This document shows positions 42,181 to 52,048 of a stretch of 64,000 bases of DNA, in pieces; the first letter of the stretch is position 1; the number at the start of each line of letters is the position of its first letter. A program made the position numbers and the translations under genes. This DNA comes from CAYLLN01 sp964384375. Lineage in GTDB: Bacteria; Planctomycetota; Planctomycetia; Pirellulales; Pirellulaceae. The notes under the pieces were generated by a model. That model saw nothing but the letters and a program-made list of their open reading frames with translations. It was not told the origin of the DNA and did not search any database. The stretch lies in NCBI GenBank assembly GCA_964384375.1, contig CAYLLN010000028.1, positions 11,084 to 75,083 on the forward strand, written 5' to 3'.

Positions 42181-43752
42181 TTAATGCTTGAAGTGACGCC
42201 GGCCCGTAAAGACCATCGGAATCCCCGCCTCATTGCAAGCGGCGATCACTTCGTCGTCACGCACGCTCCCGCCGGGTTGAATGATCGCCGCCACACCAGC
42301 GGCAGCAGCCTTGGGAATCGAGTCGGCAAAGGGGAAGAAAGCATCCGAGGCGAGGACGGAACCGGCGGCCCGCGGACCAGCCTTTTCGATGGCAATGGCA
42401 ACCGAATCGACGCGGCTCATCTGTCCCGCACCACAGCCGATCAGCGAACGTCCCTTGGCGAGCACGATCGCGTTGCTCTTCACGTGCCGGACAATCGCCC
42501 AGCCGAAGCGGAGGTCGGCCATCAGTGCATCGGCGGGAACCACCTTCGTCACGACCTTCCACTCGCTCTCGGGATCGGGGAGCACATCGGCTTCCTGCAC
42601 GAGCATGCCCCCTGCAATGTGCCGATAGCTAATCGCAGCCGAAAGTTCCCCAAGCGGTCCCGCGGCAAGCAAGCGGACGTTTGCCTTCCACTTCGGCTTC
42701 GTGGTGAGAATCTGCAACGCGGCCGCGTCAAAGTCGGGTGCAACGATCGCCTCGATAAAGAGACCCGGTGCGGCGAGCAGTTCGGCGGTTGCCGCATCGA
42801 CCGGACGATTAAAGGCCAGCACACCGCCAAAGGCACTGAGCGGATCGCCGTCGAGTGCCTTGCGAGCTGCTTCTGCCAAGTCGGCGCCAACCGCCGCACC
42901 GCACGGATTGTTGTGTTTGATAACGGTCGCCGCAGGTTCCGCGAATGGCCGCACGATGGCCAGCGCACTGTCGAGATCAAGCAGGTTGTTGTAAGAGAGT
43001 TCCTTGCCGTTAAGCTGCTTCGCCTGGACAAGGCTCACGCCGCGCGCCGCCGTATCGACATAGACCGCGGCTGCCTGATGCGAGTTCTCGCCGTAGCGGA
43101 GGTCAGCATGTTTGGCCAATTCGATTCCAAGCTTCGGCGGAAACGATGATTCGGCCTTGCTGCTCCCGCCCGCGAACCAGCGGCTGATGGCGGTGTCGTA
43201 CGCGGCGGTGTGCGTGTACGCCTCGCCCGCCAGCCGCTGCCGCAGGGGGAGCGACGTCCCTCCTTGCTCGATCTCGCCGAGAATGTCGGCGTACTGGTTG
43301 GGATGTGTGGCGATTGCGACGAAGGCATGATTCTTGGCCGCCGCCCGGACGAGGCTCGGTCCCCCGATGTCGATGTTCTCGATCGCTTCTTCGCGGGTGA
43401 CGCCTGGTTTTGCGATCGTTTGCTCGAAGGGATAAAGATTGACGACGACGAGTTCGAACGTCGCCATGTCGTGCTCGGCAATTGACTGCATGTCTTCGAC
43501 ATGGTCCCGCCGACAGAGGATGCCGCCGAAGACCTTGGGATGGAGCGTCTTCACGCGTCCTTCCATCATTTCGGGAAAGCCGGTGTAGCGGGCGACGTCT
43601 TGGACTTCGAAGCCGAGCTCTTGCAGGAACGCCCGCGTCCCCCCCGTGCTGTAAATCTCGACTCCCGCCACGGCCAGGCCGCGAGCGAAAGCCTCGAGAC
43701 CAGACTTGTCGCTGACGCTGATGAGGGCTCGCTGGACGCGTACTCGTTCCAT
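42181..43752 (-). CDS. purH: Bifunctional AICAR transformylase / IMP cyclohydrolase
   Basis: The 523-residue protein starts RVQRALISVSDKSGLEAFAR, has the cyclohydrolase motif YSTGGT with VKTLHPKVFGGIL, and the transformylase signatures RYGENSHQAAAVY, KQLNGKELSYNNLLDLDSAL and KHNNPCG. It performs the last two steps of IMP synthesis. All active-site segments are present and the length is normal. Confidence 0.97.
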   Translation of the reverse strand: MERVRVQRALISVSDKSGLEAFARGLAVAGVEIYSTGGTRAFLQELGFEVQDVARYTGFPEMMEGRVKTLHPKVFGGILCRRDHVEDMQSIAEHDMATFELVVVNLYPFEQTIAKPGVTREEAIENIDIGGPSLVRAAAKNHAFVAIATHPNQYADILGEIEQGGTSLPLRQRLAGEAYTHTAAYDTAISRWFAGGSSKAESSFPPKLGIELAKHADLRYGENSHQAAAVYVDTAARGVSLVQAKQLNGKELSYNNLLDLDSALAIVRPFAEPAATVIKHNNPCGAAVGADLAEAARKALDGDPLSAFGGVLAFNRPVDAATAELLAAPGLFIEAIVAPDFDAAALQILTTKPKWKANVRLLAAGPLGELSAAISYRHIAGGMLVQEADVLPDPESEWKVVTKVVPADALMADLRFGWAIVRHVKSNAIVLAKGRSLIGCGAGQMSRVDSVAIAIEKAGPRAAGSVLASDAFFPFADSIPKAAAAGVAAIIQPGGSVRDDEVIAACNEAGIPMVFTGRRHFKH

Positions 43753-43907
43753 TGCTTGTCGTCTTCGTGGATCGGGGGTGCTAGCGGCGATTCAGCCTTG
43801 GTTTTCGCCCGACTGGGCAAGATGGTCAAGCGGACGGCGGTTGCTCTTGAGCAGCCAATGACAACTTGCGACACTCCGCACACCCCGTCCCTTGCGAGCC
43901 TGCCACC

Positions 43908-44714
43908 ATGCCGCTGCTTGCCCCATTTGCCAAGCCCTGGAACGACGACCGCCGCGTCGAGCACGCCCTCGGGCGCTGGTCGATGACGTGGCTTCGCTGG
44001 CTCCGCTGGCGAGAGAAACACCTGGGCCTGCCCAAGGAGTTTCAACTCTACAGCCAGCATGCGAAGCATCCGCTCTGGTGCCGGGGCGGGACGAGCGATC
44101 TGGAAGTCTTCCGGCAGATCTTTCTGGAGCGGGAGTATTCGTGTCTCGACGAAGCCCGCAATGTCGATCTGGTGATCGACTGTGGGGCGAATGTCGGCTA
44201 CTCGTCGGCGTATTTCCTCAGTCGCTTTCCCAACTGCCGCGTGATTGCGGTCGAGCCGGATGCGGGGAACTTCGCGGCCTGCCAGCGAAATCTCGCCCCC
44301 TACGGAAATCGCGTGCGACTCGTCCGGTCGGGCATTTGGTCGCATTCGACCGGACTCAAGATTTCGGAGATTCCATATCGCGATGGGCGAGAATGGGCTG
44401 TGCAGGTTCGTCCATCGCACGAAGGCGAATCGCCCGATATGCAGGCGGTCGATATTGGCACGCTCCTGGCCGAGTCGGGCTGCCGGCGGATTTCAATTCT
44501 GAAAATCGATATCGAAGCGGCCGAGCGGTACGTCTTTGCCGAGAACTATCGGCAATGGCTCGACGCGGCGGACAACCTCGTCATCGAGCTGCACGACAAA
44601 GAGTGCTCCGAGGTTTTCTTTCGCGCGATCCGCGGCCTGCCGCTGCGGGTGTGGCAATGCGGCGAGCTGACGGTTTGCCGGCGTCTTTCTGTGCCGGCGG
44701 CGAAGGCGGCGTAG
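43908..44714 (+). CDS. FkbM-family methyltransferase
   Basis: The ATG at 43908 gives 268 residues. The SAM-binding fold is visible as LVIDCGANVGYSSAYFLSRF, then RVIAVEPDAGNFAACQRNL. The later segment ISILKIDIEAAERYVFAENY matches the FkbM methyltransferase signature. It probably methylates a sugar or small molecule; the substrate is unknown. It is divergent from purH by 155 bp. Confidence 0.9.
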   Translation: MPLLAPFAKPWNDDRRVEHALGRWSMTWLRWLRWREKHLGLPKEFQLYSQHAKHPLWCRGGTSDLEVFRQIFLEREYSCLDEARNVDLVIDCGANVGYSSAYFLSRFPNCRVIAVEPDAGNFAACQRNLAPYGNRVRLVRSGIWSHSTGLKISEIPYRDGREWAVQVRPSHEGESPDMQAVDIGTLLAESGCRRISILKIDIEAAERYVFAENYRQWLDAADNLVIELHDKECSEVFFRAIRGLPLRVWQCGELTVCRRLSVPAAKAA

Positions 44715-44795
44715 GCGATTCGCTCGCAACCCTCGCGTTGTTCGAAACTGCCGGCTATGCTGGCCCCGTTCATTCACTTGGTCGGGGGGGCCGCT

Positions 44796-46814
44796 ATGAG
44801 TCGTCTTCCGCTGGTGCTTGCCGCACTCTTTTTTAGCACACTGGCCACTTCGTTACCGGCCGAGGTCACACGCTGGGAAATCAAATCCCGCGAGCCGTAT
44901 GCCGACGGGCGAGCGATGGGGGATCGCGGACCCTACGAGCGATGGACCGGCGTGGTCCACTTCGCTCTCGACCCGAAGCTCGAAGCGAATCGACAAATAG
45001 TCGATCTGGAACTCGCAGTGCCGAACGACCAGGGAAAGGTCGAATTCTGGTCCGATTTCGAGATGCTCGTGCCCAAGGACTTGAGCAAAGCCAATGGAGC
45101 CCTGTTCTACGAGGTCAACAACCGCGGCAACAAAACGGCTCCCGGCATCATCGACGGCGGGGCCGACGATTTCCTGCTACGGCAAGGTTTCATCGTCGCC
45201 TGGAGCGGCTGGATTGCCGAGGTGCTGCCGGGCAACGGCCGGCTGCTGATGAGCGCGCCAGTGGCTACACAAAACGGCAAGCCGATTACTGGCATCGTGC
45301 GGAATGAGATCGTTGTGAATCAGCCAACACCGAAGATGTCGGTCTCGCATCGGGCGGGCCTGGGGAGCTATCGGCCGAGCAAGCGCGGGATGGAAGAAGC
45401 GACGCTAACGATTCGTGAGCGTGAGTCGGATTCTCGACAGAATGTTCCGCGTGAACAGTTCAAGCTGGTCGTGAGCGAAGTCAGCACGGTTGACCGCGCT
45501 GGACAACTGCCGCTCGTGGAACTGGAAGTCGCTGCTGGCCTGAAGCCCGGCTGGATTTACGAAGTGGTCTATGAAGCGGAAGGGCCGGTTGTACAGGGCG
45601 TCGGCATGGCTGGCATTCGGGATCTTGTAGCAGCGCTGAAATACCAAACCGGCGAAAAGAATCCGCTGCTTGCCGCGTCCGGCAAGCCAGTAATCACGCG
45701 GGCTCTCGGCTTTGGGACGTCGCAAAGCGGCCGCTTATTGCGGCAGTTCCTCTACGACGGCTTCAACGCCGACGAGCAAGGCCGGCAGGTATTCGATGGG
45801 GTGATTCCACACGTAGCCGGCGGCGGCCTCGGGTCGTTCAACCATCGATTTGCTTCGCCCACCCGGACCAACGGCCAGCACGAGGAACACACTTTTCCGG
45901 CCGACTATTTCCCATTCGCCTACGGCGACGAGCGAGATCCATTCACGCACCAGGAGAGCGGCATCCTGCATCGCTCTCGAAAACTCGGCGTCGTACCGAA
46001 GGTGATGCACACGCAATCGTCGAGTGAATACTGGCATCGGAGCGGTTCACTCGTGCATACCGATCCACTCGGCCAGCGCGACGCGATCCTGCCGCCAGAA
46101 GTCCGCTGCTACACCTTCGGCGGTACGCAGCACGGTCCCGGCAGCGGTCTGCCAGGCGCAAAAGGAGGCGGACAATTGCCGGCGAACCCCGCCGACTATC
46201 GACCTTTCATGCGGGCGCTTGTCCTCGCGCTTGACGCCTGGGTCCGCGAAGGCCGCCAGCCGCCGCCCAGCGTCATCCCGCGGATCGATAATCGGACGCT
46301 TCTCGGCTGGCAACAAGACCAAAGCGGTTGGACTGCTATTCCAGGCATCACCTACCCCACCGTGATTCAGCAACCGTCGTTTCTCAACCGCGGCCCCGAG
46401 TGGCTCATGCGCCGCATCGCCACGATCGAGCCGCCGCTCGTGAAAGAGTCGTACATCGTCCGAGCGCCCGCCATCGGAAAGGACGGCAACGAGCGCGGCA
46501 CGCTGAACTTGCCGGCGATCAGCGTCCCCGTGGCGACCTACACCAGCTGGAACTTGCGCGGCGAGTCAATCGGAGCAGTCGGCGAACTGCTCGGCTTGCA
46601 AGGCGGCTACATTCCGTTTGCCAAGACCAAAGCCGATCGCGAGCGGGCCGGCGATCCGCGTCTTGCGCTGCTCGAACGCTATCGCGACTTTGCCGACTAC
46701 CAAGCCCAATCGATGGCCGCAGCCGAGAAACTCGTCCGCGAGCGTTATCTGCTCGAAGAGGACTTGCCGCGACTCAGGGCACTGACCGAGAAGCAGCGCG
46801 GCTTGTTCGAGTAA
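44796..46814 (+). CDS. Secreted alpha/beta-hydrolase domain protein
   Basis: From the ATG at 44796 the protein has 672 residues with a signal peptide (RLPLVLAALFFSTLATSLPA). The body matches the large alpha/beta hydrolase-type proteins of soil bacteria: GALFYEVNNRGNKTAPGIID near residue 115, RALGFGTSQSGRLLRQFLYD with GTSQSG as nucleophile elbow, and a late His region (YTFGGTQHGPGSG). The substrate is unknown. It is separate from the neighbouring genes. Confidence 0.82.
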   Translation: MSRLPLVLAALFFSTLATSLPAEVTRWEIKSREPYADGRAMGDRGPYERWTGVVHFALDPKLEANRQIVDLELAVPNDQGKVEFWSDFEMLVPKDLSKANGALFYEVNNRGNKTAPGIIDGGADDFLLRQGFIVAWSGWIAEVLPGNGRLLMSAPVATQNGKPITGIVRNEIVVNQPTPKMSVSHRAGLGSYRPSKRGMEEATLTIRERESDSRQNVPREQFKLVVSEVSTVDRAGQLPLVELEVAAGLKPGWIYEVVYEAEGPVVQGVGMAGIRDLVAALKYQTGEKNPLLAASGKPVITRALGFGTSQSGRLLRQFLYDGFNADEQGRQVFDGVIPHVAGGGLGSFNHRFASPTRTNGQHEEHTFPADYFPFAYGDERDPFTHQESGILHRSRKLGVVPKVMHTQSSSEYWHRSGSLVHTDPLGQRDAILPPEVRCYTFGGTQHGPGSGLPGAKGGGQLPANPADYRPFMRALVLALDAWVREGRQPPPSVIPRIDNRTLLGWQQDQSGWTAIPGITYPTVIQQPSFLNRGPEWLMRRIATIEPPLVKESYIVRAPAIGKDGNERGTLNLPAISVPVATYTSWNLRGESIGAVGELLGLQGGYIPFAKTKADRERAGDPRLALLERYRDFADYQAQSMAAAEKLVRERYLLEEDLPRLRALTEKQRGLFE

Positions 46815-46915
46815 TCGACTTTCCACTGCCAGCGCGCAAGCACTTCCGAGCTTCTTGAAGCGTTGATTGACATCTACTGTTTATGCCGTAGAATGCGCCC
46901 GCTGAGGGACACTCC

Positions 46916-48907
46916 ATGCAACTGCGCGGCTTGACGATCGTCGTCTTGGTTCTCTGCGGATCGCTTCCCCTCGCTCGCGTCACGTTGGGTGCTGAAGCAG
47001 TCACGGGCGAGCTCCCTTGGTCTTTTCGTCCGATCACGAATCCTTCGCCGCCGGCAATCGATGATTCGGCCTGGCCTCGCAACGACATCGACCGCTTCGT
47101 TCTGGCCCGGCTGACCGCTGCCAAACTCTCGCCCAGTCCGCCGGCTGAACGCGCCGTGCTCGTTCGCCGCGTGTCGTTCGACCTCACGGGCCTGCCACCG
47201 GACCTAGCCGACATTGATCGACTGCAGGCGGCAACCGACTGGAACAAGGCTTACGAGGCGTATGTCGATCAGCTTCTTGCGTCGCCGCAATTTGGGGAGC
47301 GGTGGGGGCGACACTGGCTCGATGTCGCCCGCTATGCCGACAATACCGGCCGGGCTTGGAACGCGCCGCTGACCTACGCCTGGCGATATCGCGACTGGGT
47401 GATCGACGCGCTCAATGCCGACAAGCCTTACGACCGGTTCGTCACCGAGCAACTGGCTGGTGATCTGCTGCCGGCGAAGTTGATCGCCGAGGCTCGATCG
47501 CAGCGCATTGCTACCGGCTTTCTGGCCCTAGGGGCGCACGATCTGCAAAATCTCAGCTACGAGCAGTTCATGCTCGACGGCATTGACGATCAGATCGACG
47601 TGACGACGCGGGCCCTGCTCGGGCTGTCCGTGGCGTGTGCCCGCTGCCACGACCACAAGTACGACCCGGTCACGATGCGCGACTACTACGCCCTCGCCGG
47701 CGTGTTCACGAGCACCACGTTGATGCCCGGCGTCGCCCATCAGCGCGACAGCGCCGGAGGCGGCTACGTCAACCCGGCGAAATTGCTCGTCCTGCCCACC
47801 AGCAGCCGCACGCCGGCCGTTGCCGTGGATGGAGTGCATTCGATGTTCGACTATCAGGACCGTTGGCGCAGCGGCGAACGAAAAATACCATTCACGACCG
47901 ATCCCAACTACGCGATGGGAGTGCTCGCGCGGACGCCGCGCGACTGCGAAATTCGCCGCAAAGGGGAACCACAAGATCGCGGTGAAGCGCCTCCTCGCGG
48001 CGATGTGCGAATCCCTGGCCTGCCGCGCTGGCCCGCCGTTCCCGGCCGAGAAGGCGGCCGGCTGCAAATGGCCCAGTGGATCACTTCGGCAGAGAATCCC
48101 TTAACTGCCCGCGTGATGGTAAATCGTGTTTGGCAGCATCTGTTTGGCCGCGGCCTCGTGCGGACCGTCGATGACTTCGGCGTCAATTCCGAGCCCCCCG
48201 TGCAGGCCGAGCTGCTCGATCACCTGGCAACTCGCTTTCGTGACGATGGGTGGTCGCTCAAGCGCCTGATCCGCTCGATCGTCCTAAGCAGCACCTATCG
48301 TCAAGCGAGCGGCACGCAAGCGGCAGGGCAGGCTCAGGACCCCGACAACACGCTGCTCTGGCGGATGAACCTGCGCCGACTCGAATGGGAGCCGCTCCGC
48401 GACTCGCTCTTGCTGGTGTCCGGTCGCCTCACCGAGGAGCGGCCGGTGGGCATTCAGGTTTCCGGCATCGGAGGCAAAAACCGGCAGTCGCAGGTAGCCA
48501 GCCTCCTGCCATTGTCGTCACCCTATCGCACGGTGTATCTGCCGGTCCTGCGCGACAAGCTCCCCGACGAGTATGCGTTGTTCGACTTTCCGAATCCGTG
48601 CCTGCTTCAGGGAGAACGCGAAGTGACAACGGTCGCTCCGCAGTCGCTCTTATTCATGAATGGCGAGCTGGCAGTCCGCTCGGCACGTGACACGGCGGAA
48701 CTGCTCGCGGACGAATCGCTGTCATCCGACGGCGAACGCGCGAAATGGGTCTATCGCCGCGTCTTGCGACGCCAGCCGACAAGGGAGGAAGTTGCCGACG
48801 CGTTGCAACTTGTGAACAGTCTCGATTCGGAATTGAGCGATGAGTATCGCTGGGCTGTACTCATTCAGGGGCTCCTTGCCAGTGCCGAGTTTCGCTACGT
48901 CCGGTAA
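46916..48907 (+). CDS. DUF1549/DUF1553 domain protein
   Basis: The 663-residue protein has a signal peptide (VLVLCGSLPLARVTLGAEA), a DUF1549 region (WPRNDIDRFVLARLTAAKLS, RRVSFDLTGLPPDLADIDRL, CARCHDHKYDP as a haem-like CxxCH) and a DUF1553 region (ENPLTARVMVNRVWQHLFGR, LKRLIRSIVLSSTYRQAS). It lacks the N-terminal cytochrome module found in many relatives, so it is on the short side. It pairs with the DUF1501 gene 16 bp downstream, the standard planctomycete arrangement for polysaccharide or sulfate-rich polymer use. Confidence 0.93.
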   Translation: MQLRGLTIVVLVLCGSLPLARVTLGAEAVTGELPWSFRPITNPSPPAIDDSAWPRNDIDRFVLARLTAAKLSPSPPAERAVLVRRVSFDLTGLPPDLADIDRLQAATDWNKAYEAYVDQLLASPQFGERWGRHWLDVARYADNTGRAWNAPLTYAWRYRDWVIDALNADKPYDRFVTEQLAGDLLPAKLIAEARSQRIATGFLALGAHDLQNLSYEQFMLDGIDDQIDVTTRALLGLSVACARCHDHKYDPVTMRDYYALAGVFTSTTLMPGVAHQRDSAGGGYVNPAKLLVLPTSSRTPAVAVDGVHSMFDYQDRWRSGERKIPFTTDPNYAMGVLARTPRDCEIRRKGEPQDRGEAPPRGDVRIPGLPRWPAVPGREGGRLQMAQWITSAENPLTARVMVNRVWQHLFGRGLVRTVDDFGVNSEPPVQAELLDHLATRFRDDGWSLKRLIRSIVLSSTYRQASGTQAAGQAQDPDNTLLWRMNLRRLEWEPLRDSLLLVSGRLTEERPVGIQVSGIGGKNRQSQVASLLPLSSPYRTVYLPVLRDKLPDEYALFDFPNPCLLQGEREVTTVAPQSLLFMNGELAVRSARDTAELLADESLSSDGERAKWVYRRVLRRQPTREEVADALQLVNSLDSELSDEYRWAVLIQGLLASAEFRYVR

Positions 48908-48923
48908 TCAGCAGGAGTTCGCC

Positions 48924-50312
48924 ATGACTACCTTTGCGCAGGTTCAAGAAAGTAGCGGCACCGCTTCACGCCGCCAGCTCCTGCAGCAGACCGCGGCTGG
49001 CTTTGGATGGGTCGCCCTTGCGGCGTTGCATGCCAACTGGTCGCGCGCCGCCGAGCCTGCTCCCTTCAAACGCCCTCTTTCCCCCCAGCAGCCGCACTTT
49101 GCTGCGAAGGCAAAGCGCGTGATCTTCCTGTTCATGGCTGGCGGTCCGAGCCACCTCGACACGTTCGATTGGAAGCCCGCGCTGGCCAAGGCAGGTCCTG
49201 GCGGGCCAGGGGGCAAACCCCTCGCGCCGGTCTTCCCGTTCTCGCCAGCCGGTGAGAGCGGACTCATGATCGCCGACATCTTCCCGCACCTGGCGAAACA
49301 TGCCGACCGGTTGTGCCTCTTGAACGGGATGCACACAGCCGTGGCCGGTCACCAGCAGGCGACGGTGACGGTTCATACCGGCAATCCGACGTTCGTCCGG
49401 CCGTCGCTCGGAGCGTGGGTCGTGTATGGACTCGGCTGTGAAGCCGAAGATTTGCCCGGATTCATCACGATCAATCCACTCGGCGATCAGGGAGGAGCAC
49501 AGAACTACGGTTCGGCGTTCTTGCCCGCCGTGTTTCAAGGGACTCGGCTGGCGAGCGGGCAGCGTGGCGTGCCAAACATCGAAAACAAGCACTTGGCTCC
49601 CGGCGACCAGCGGAAGCAGCTCGATTTCATCGAGCGGACGAACCGCCGTCTGGCCGCCCACGATCCGCACGACCCGGCACTGGCTGGCCTCATCGAGTCG
49701 TACGAGATGGCGTTCAAAATGCAGACCTCAGTTCCGCGCGCCCTGGACCTGGCCGACGAGCCGTCGCGCGTCCGCGAGTTGTACGGACTCGATGACTCGG
49801 CTACAGAAAGTTTTGGTACGCAGTGCCTGATGGCCCGCCGACTGGCTGAAAAGGGAGTCCGGTTCATTCAGCTCACCAGCCAAGGCTGGGACCAGCACAA
49901 CAACCTGCGCGAAGCGCACGGCCGGAATGCCCGCTCGATCGACAAGCCAATCGCCGGGCTGATCGCCGATCTGCACGACCGCAGCATGCTGGACGAGACG
50001 CTCCTGGTGTGGGGAGGCGAATTCGGCCGCACAGCCCGCGACGACAAAGGGGATGGGAACGGGCGGGGGCATGCCAACCGGGGGTACACGATGTGGTTGT
50101 GCGGCGGGGGAGTTCGCAGCGGCGTGCGTTACGGTGCGACCGACGATCTGGGAGAGAACGCGGTTGCCGGTCGCATGGGAACGCACGACCTTCATGCCAC
50201 GATCTTGCATCTGCTGGGCCTCGATCATGAGGCGCTCACCTTCCGCTATGCCGGTCGAGACTTCCGCCTGACCGACACCAGCGGCGAGGTGCATCGAGGA
50301 GTCGTAGCCTAA
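48924..50312 (+). CDS. DUF1501 domain protein, Tat-exported
   Basis: From the ATG at 48924, with GGAG upstream, the protein has 462 residues and a twin-arginine signal (SRRQLLQQTAAGFGWVALAA). The DUF1501 body has VIFLFMAGGPSHLDTFDWKP, MHTAVAGHQQATVTVHTGN and VWGGEFGRTARDDKG, the pattern of sulfatase-like proteins. It is translated together with the DUF1549/DUF1553 gene. The convergent tatC gene ends 9 bp downstream. Confidence 0.94.
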   Translation: MTTFAQVQESSGTASRRQLLQQTAAGFGWVALAALHANWSRAAEPAPFKRPLSPQQPHFAAKAKRVIFLFMAGGPSHLDTFDWKPALAKAGPGGPGGKPLAPVFPFSPAGESGLMIADIFPHLAKHADRLCLLNGMHTAVAGHQQATVTVHTGNPTFVRPSLGAWVVYGLGCEAEDLPGFITINPLGDQGGAQNYGSAFLPAVFQGTRLASGQRGVPNIENKHLAPGDQRKQLDFIERTNRRLAAHDPHDPALAGLIESYEMAFKMQTSVPRALDLADEPSRVRELYGLDDSATESFGTQCLMARRLAEKGVRFIQLTSQGWDQHNNLREAHGRNARSIDKPIAGLIADLHDRSMLDETLLVWGGEFGRTARDDKGDGNGRGHANRGYTMWLCGGGVRSGVRYGATDDLGENAVAGRMGTHDLHATILHLLGLDHEALTFRYAGRDFRLTDTSGEVHRGVVA

Positions 50313-50321
50313 AGAACCGAG

Positions 50322-51785
50322 TTACGGCTCGTAGGCCTCGGCAAACGGGTTGCGCCCCTTGGGCATGTATTTGCACATGTAAATGCCCAGCACGTAGAGC
50401 AAGCAAAGCGGGCCGGCCATCAGCATCATGCTGATCGGGTCGGCCGGGGTGAGGATCATCGCCACGATGAAGATCGTCAGGATCGCGATTCGCCATTGGT
50501 TGATGTACGTCTCGACCGACACGAGGCCAATCCGGTTAATGAACACCATCACCAGCGGCAGCTGAAAGCCGAGGCCGAAACCGATTGGCAGGATGAGTAC
50601 GAAGCCGAGCCACTCGCCGATACGGGGATCGAAGTCGGCGTTCATCCCGCGGTTGAACGTAAAGAGAAAGTCGAGCACCGGATCGAAGACGAAGGCGAAC
50701 GCCAGCGACGCCCCGCCAAGGAACAGGAGCAGGCTGATCGGCAGGTAGAGATAGACGTAGTTCTTATCGTGCGGATAAAGGCCGGCCGCGACAAAGACCC
50801 AAATCTGGTACAGCAGGTACGGGCTGGCGATGACCAGGCCCGTGACGAGGGCCGCCTTGAGCCAGATCATGAACGCTTCCTGGGCGTTCAAGACTTGGAA
50901 CCGGACCTTCACTGGCTTCCAGGTATAGAACGTGATCAAGCTGACGCGGGCTTTGCGAAGCTGCTCGGGAAACGCGCGGGCGAGGAGCAGCTTGTTCAGC
51001 CGGCGGGTTGTTTCGGGATCGGGCTTGTCGGCGAGTTGCTTACGAAGATCGGCGACGGTGTCTTTCGACGAGATTGAGCCACCGCCGAAGAGCGACGCCA
51101 GCCAATTGGCGACCCACTCCATCGAGCTTTGAGCCGCGGCAGCTGCGTCGTTGTCGGGGCCAGTGAAGTGGGCGAATTCCGGCGCGGCATGCAGCACCGG
51201 TTTGGCGGCGACGGCATTGAGCATCCCGAGCAACTGACCGGTTTGCTCGGTAGTAAACGGCGTATCGAGCGCGGCCAGCTTCTTAGCTTGCGACTGCTGC
51301 TCAGGAGTTAGTTGCTGCCAGACCACCTTGGCGGAAGTCATTGTCTTGGCCTGACTCGCAGCGACGAGTTCCTTAGCAATCGCCGGCCCGCCACCAGCGA
51401 TCAAGTCCCCTTCGGTGAACCAGTGCGGCGAAAGTTTCGTGCCGCGGAACTGTTCGGGAAAGGCGTGGCTGAGGGCGGATGCAGCCTGCCCCACTTCGAT
51501 CAGGATCTCTTCGCGAACCAGCCCTTCATCGAGGGCGAGGCGGGCTTCTTCGACGGTCAGGTTCGGGTTGTCACCGATGACCTTCTTCAGGTAGTAGCGG
51601 ATCATCGCCCGCTCGAGTGGGCTTTGGAAAAAATTGACGACCGAGTTGGCGATGAAGAAGCCGATGAGGCAGCCGGCGGCCATTCCCATCACGCCACGGA
51701 AGAGGCAGACGCGAAGCTCTTCCAGGTGCTCGCCGAACGTCATCGTCGAGCCTTCAAACAAATCGTCGCTTGGTTTGCGAGCCAT
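50322..51785 (-). CDS. tatC: Twin-arginine translocase subunit TatC with large insertion
   Basis: The ATG at 51785 gives 487 residues, about twice the 240-260 usual for TatC. The start HLEELRVCLFRG matches the TatC N-terminal motif with the essential Glu, and span 1 follows. Then about 235 extra residues (roughly 70-305; including KTMTSAKVVWQQLTPEQQSQ and KDTVADLRKQLADKPDPETT) come before the normal second span and YQIWVFVAAGLYPHDKNYVY. The remaining spans and the end (AILTIFIVAMILTPADPIS) are typical. TatC binds twin-arginine signals; the insertion lies in the first outer loop. Confidence 0.92.
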   Translation of the reverse strand: MARKPSDDLFEGSTMTFGEHLEELRVCLFRGVMGMAAGCLIGFFIANSVVNFFQSPLERAMIRYYLKKVIGDNPNLTVEEARLALDEGLVREEILIEVGQAASALSHAFPEQFRGTKLSPHWFTEGDLIAGGGPAIAKELVAASQAKTMTSAKVVWQQLTPEQQSQAKKLAALDTPFTTEQTGQLLGMLNAVAAKPVLHAAPEFAHFTGPDNDAAAAAQSSMEWVANWLASLFGGGSISSKDTVADLRKQLADKPDPETTRRLNKLLLARAFPEQLRKARVSLITFYTWKPVKVRFQVLNAQEAFMIWLKAALVTGLVIASPYLLYQIWVFVAAGLYPHDKNYVYLYLPISLLLFLGGASLAFAFVFDPVLDFLFTFNRGMNADFDPRIGEWLGFVLILPIGFGLGFQLPLVMVFINRIGLVSVETYINQWRIAILTIFIVAMILTPADPISMMLMAGPLCLLYVLGIYMCKYMPKGRNPFAEAYEP

Positions 51786-51865
51786 GAGCGGGTTCCTGCG
51801 CACGAGGGGAGGCGGGGCGCCGGACCATTCGGACGAAGCCGCCCGAACGCTCTAACCAACGGCGT

Positions 51866-51887
51866 GCCGCCGGCAGATGCCGGTGGC
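51866..51887. repeat. Hairpin repeat upstream of tatC
   Basis: GCCGCCGGCA and TGCCGGTGGC flank GA with one mismatch. It lies in the gap before the tatC start codon. Confidence 0.4.
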
Positions 51888-52048
51888 GAAGTTACGGTAG
51901 GAAGCTGCCGTACCAGCATGTTGGCTGCGGAGAGAGCCGCCAGCCGCATGTATGATAGTTGCCGACCGCCCCAGCGGCAACGGCCGAGCGCATCTGATAG
52001 CCTGGAAAAAGTGTTGTGGCGTTTACGGAAAGCGGGGTGGCCAAGCAC

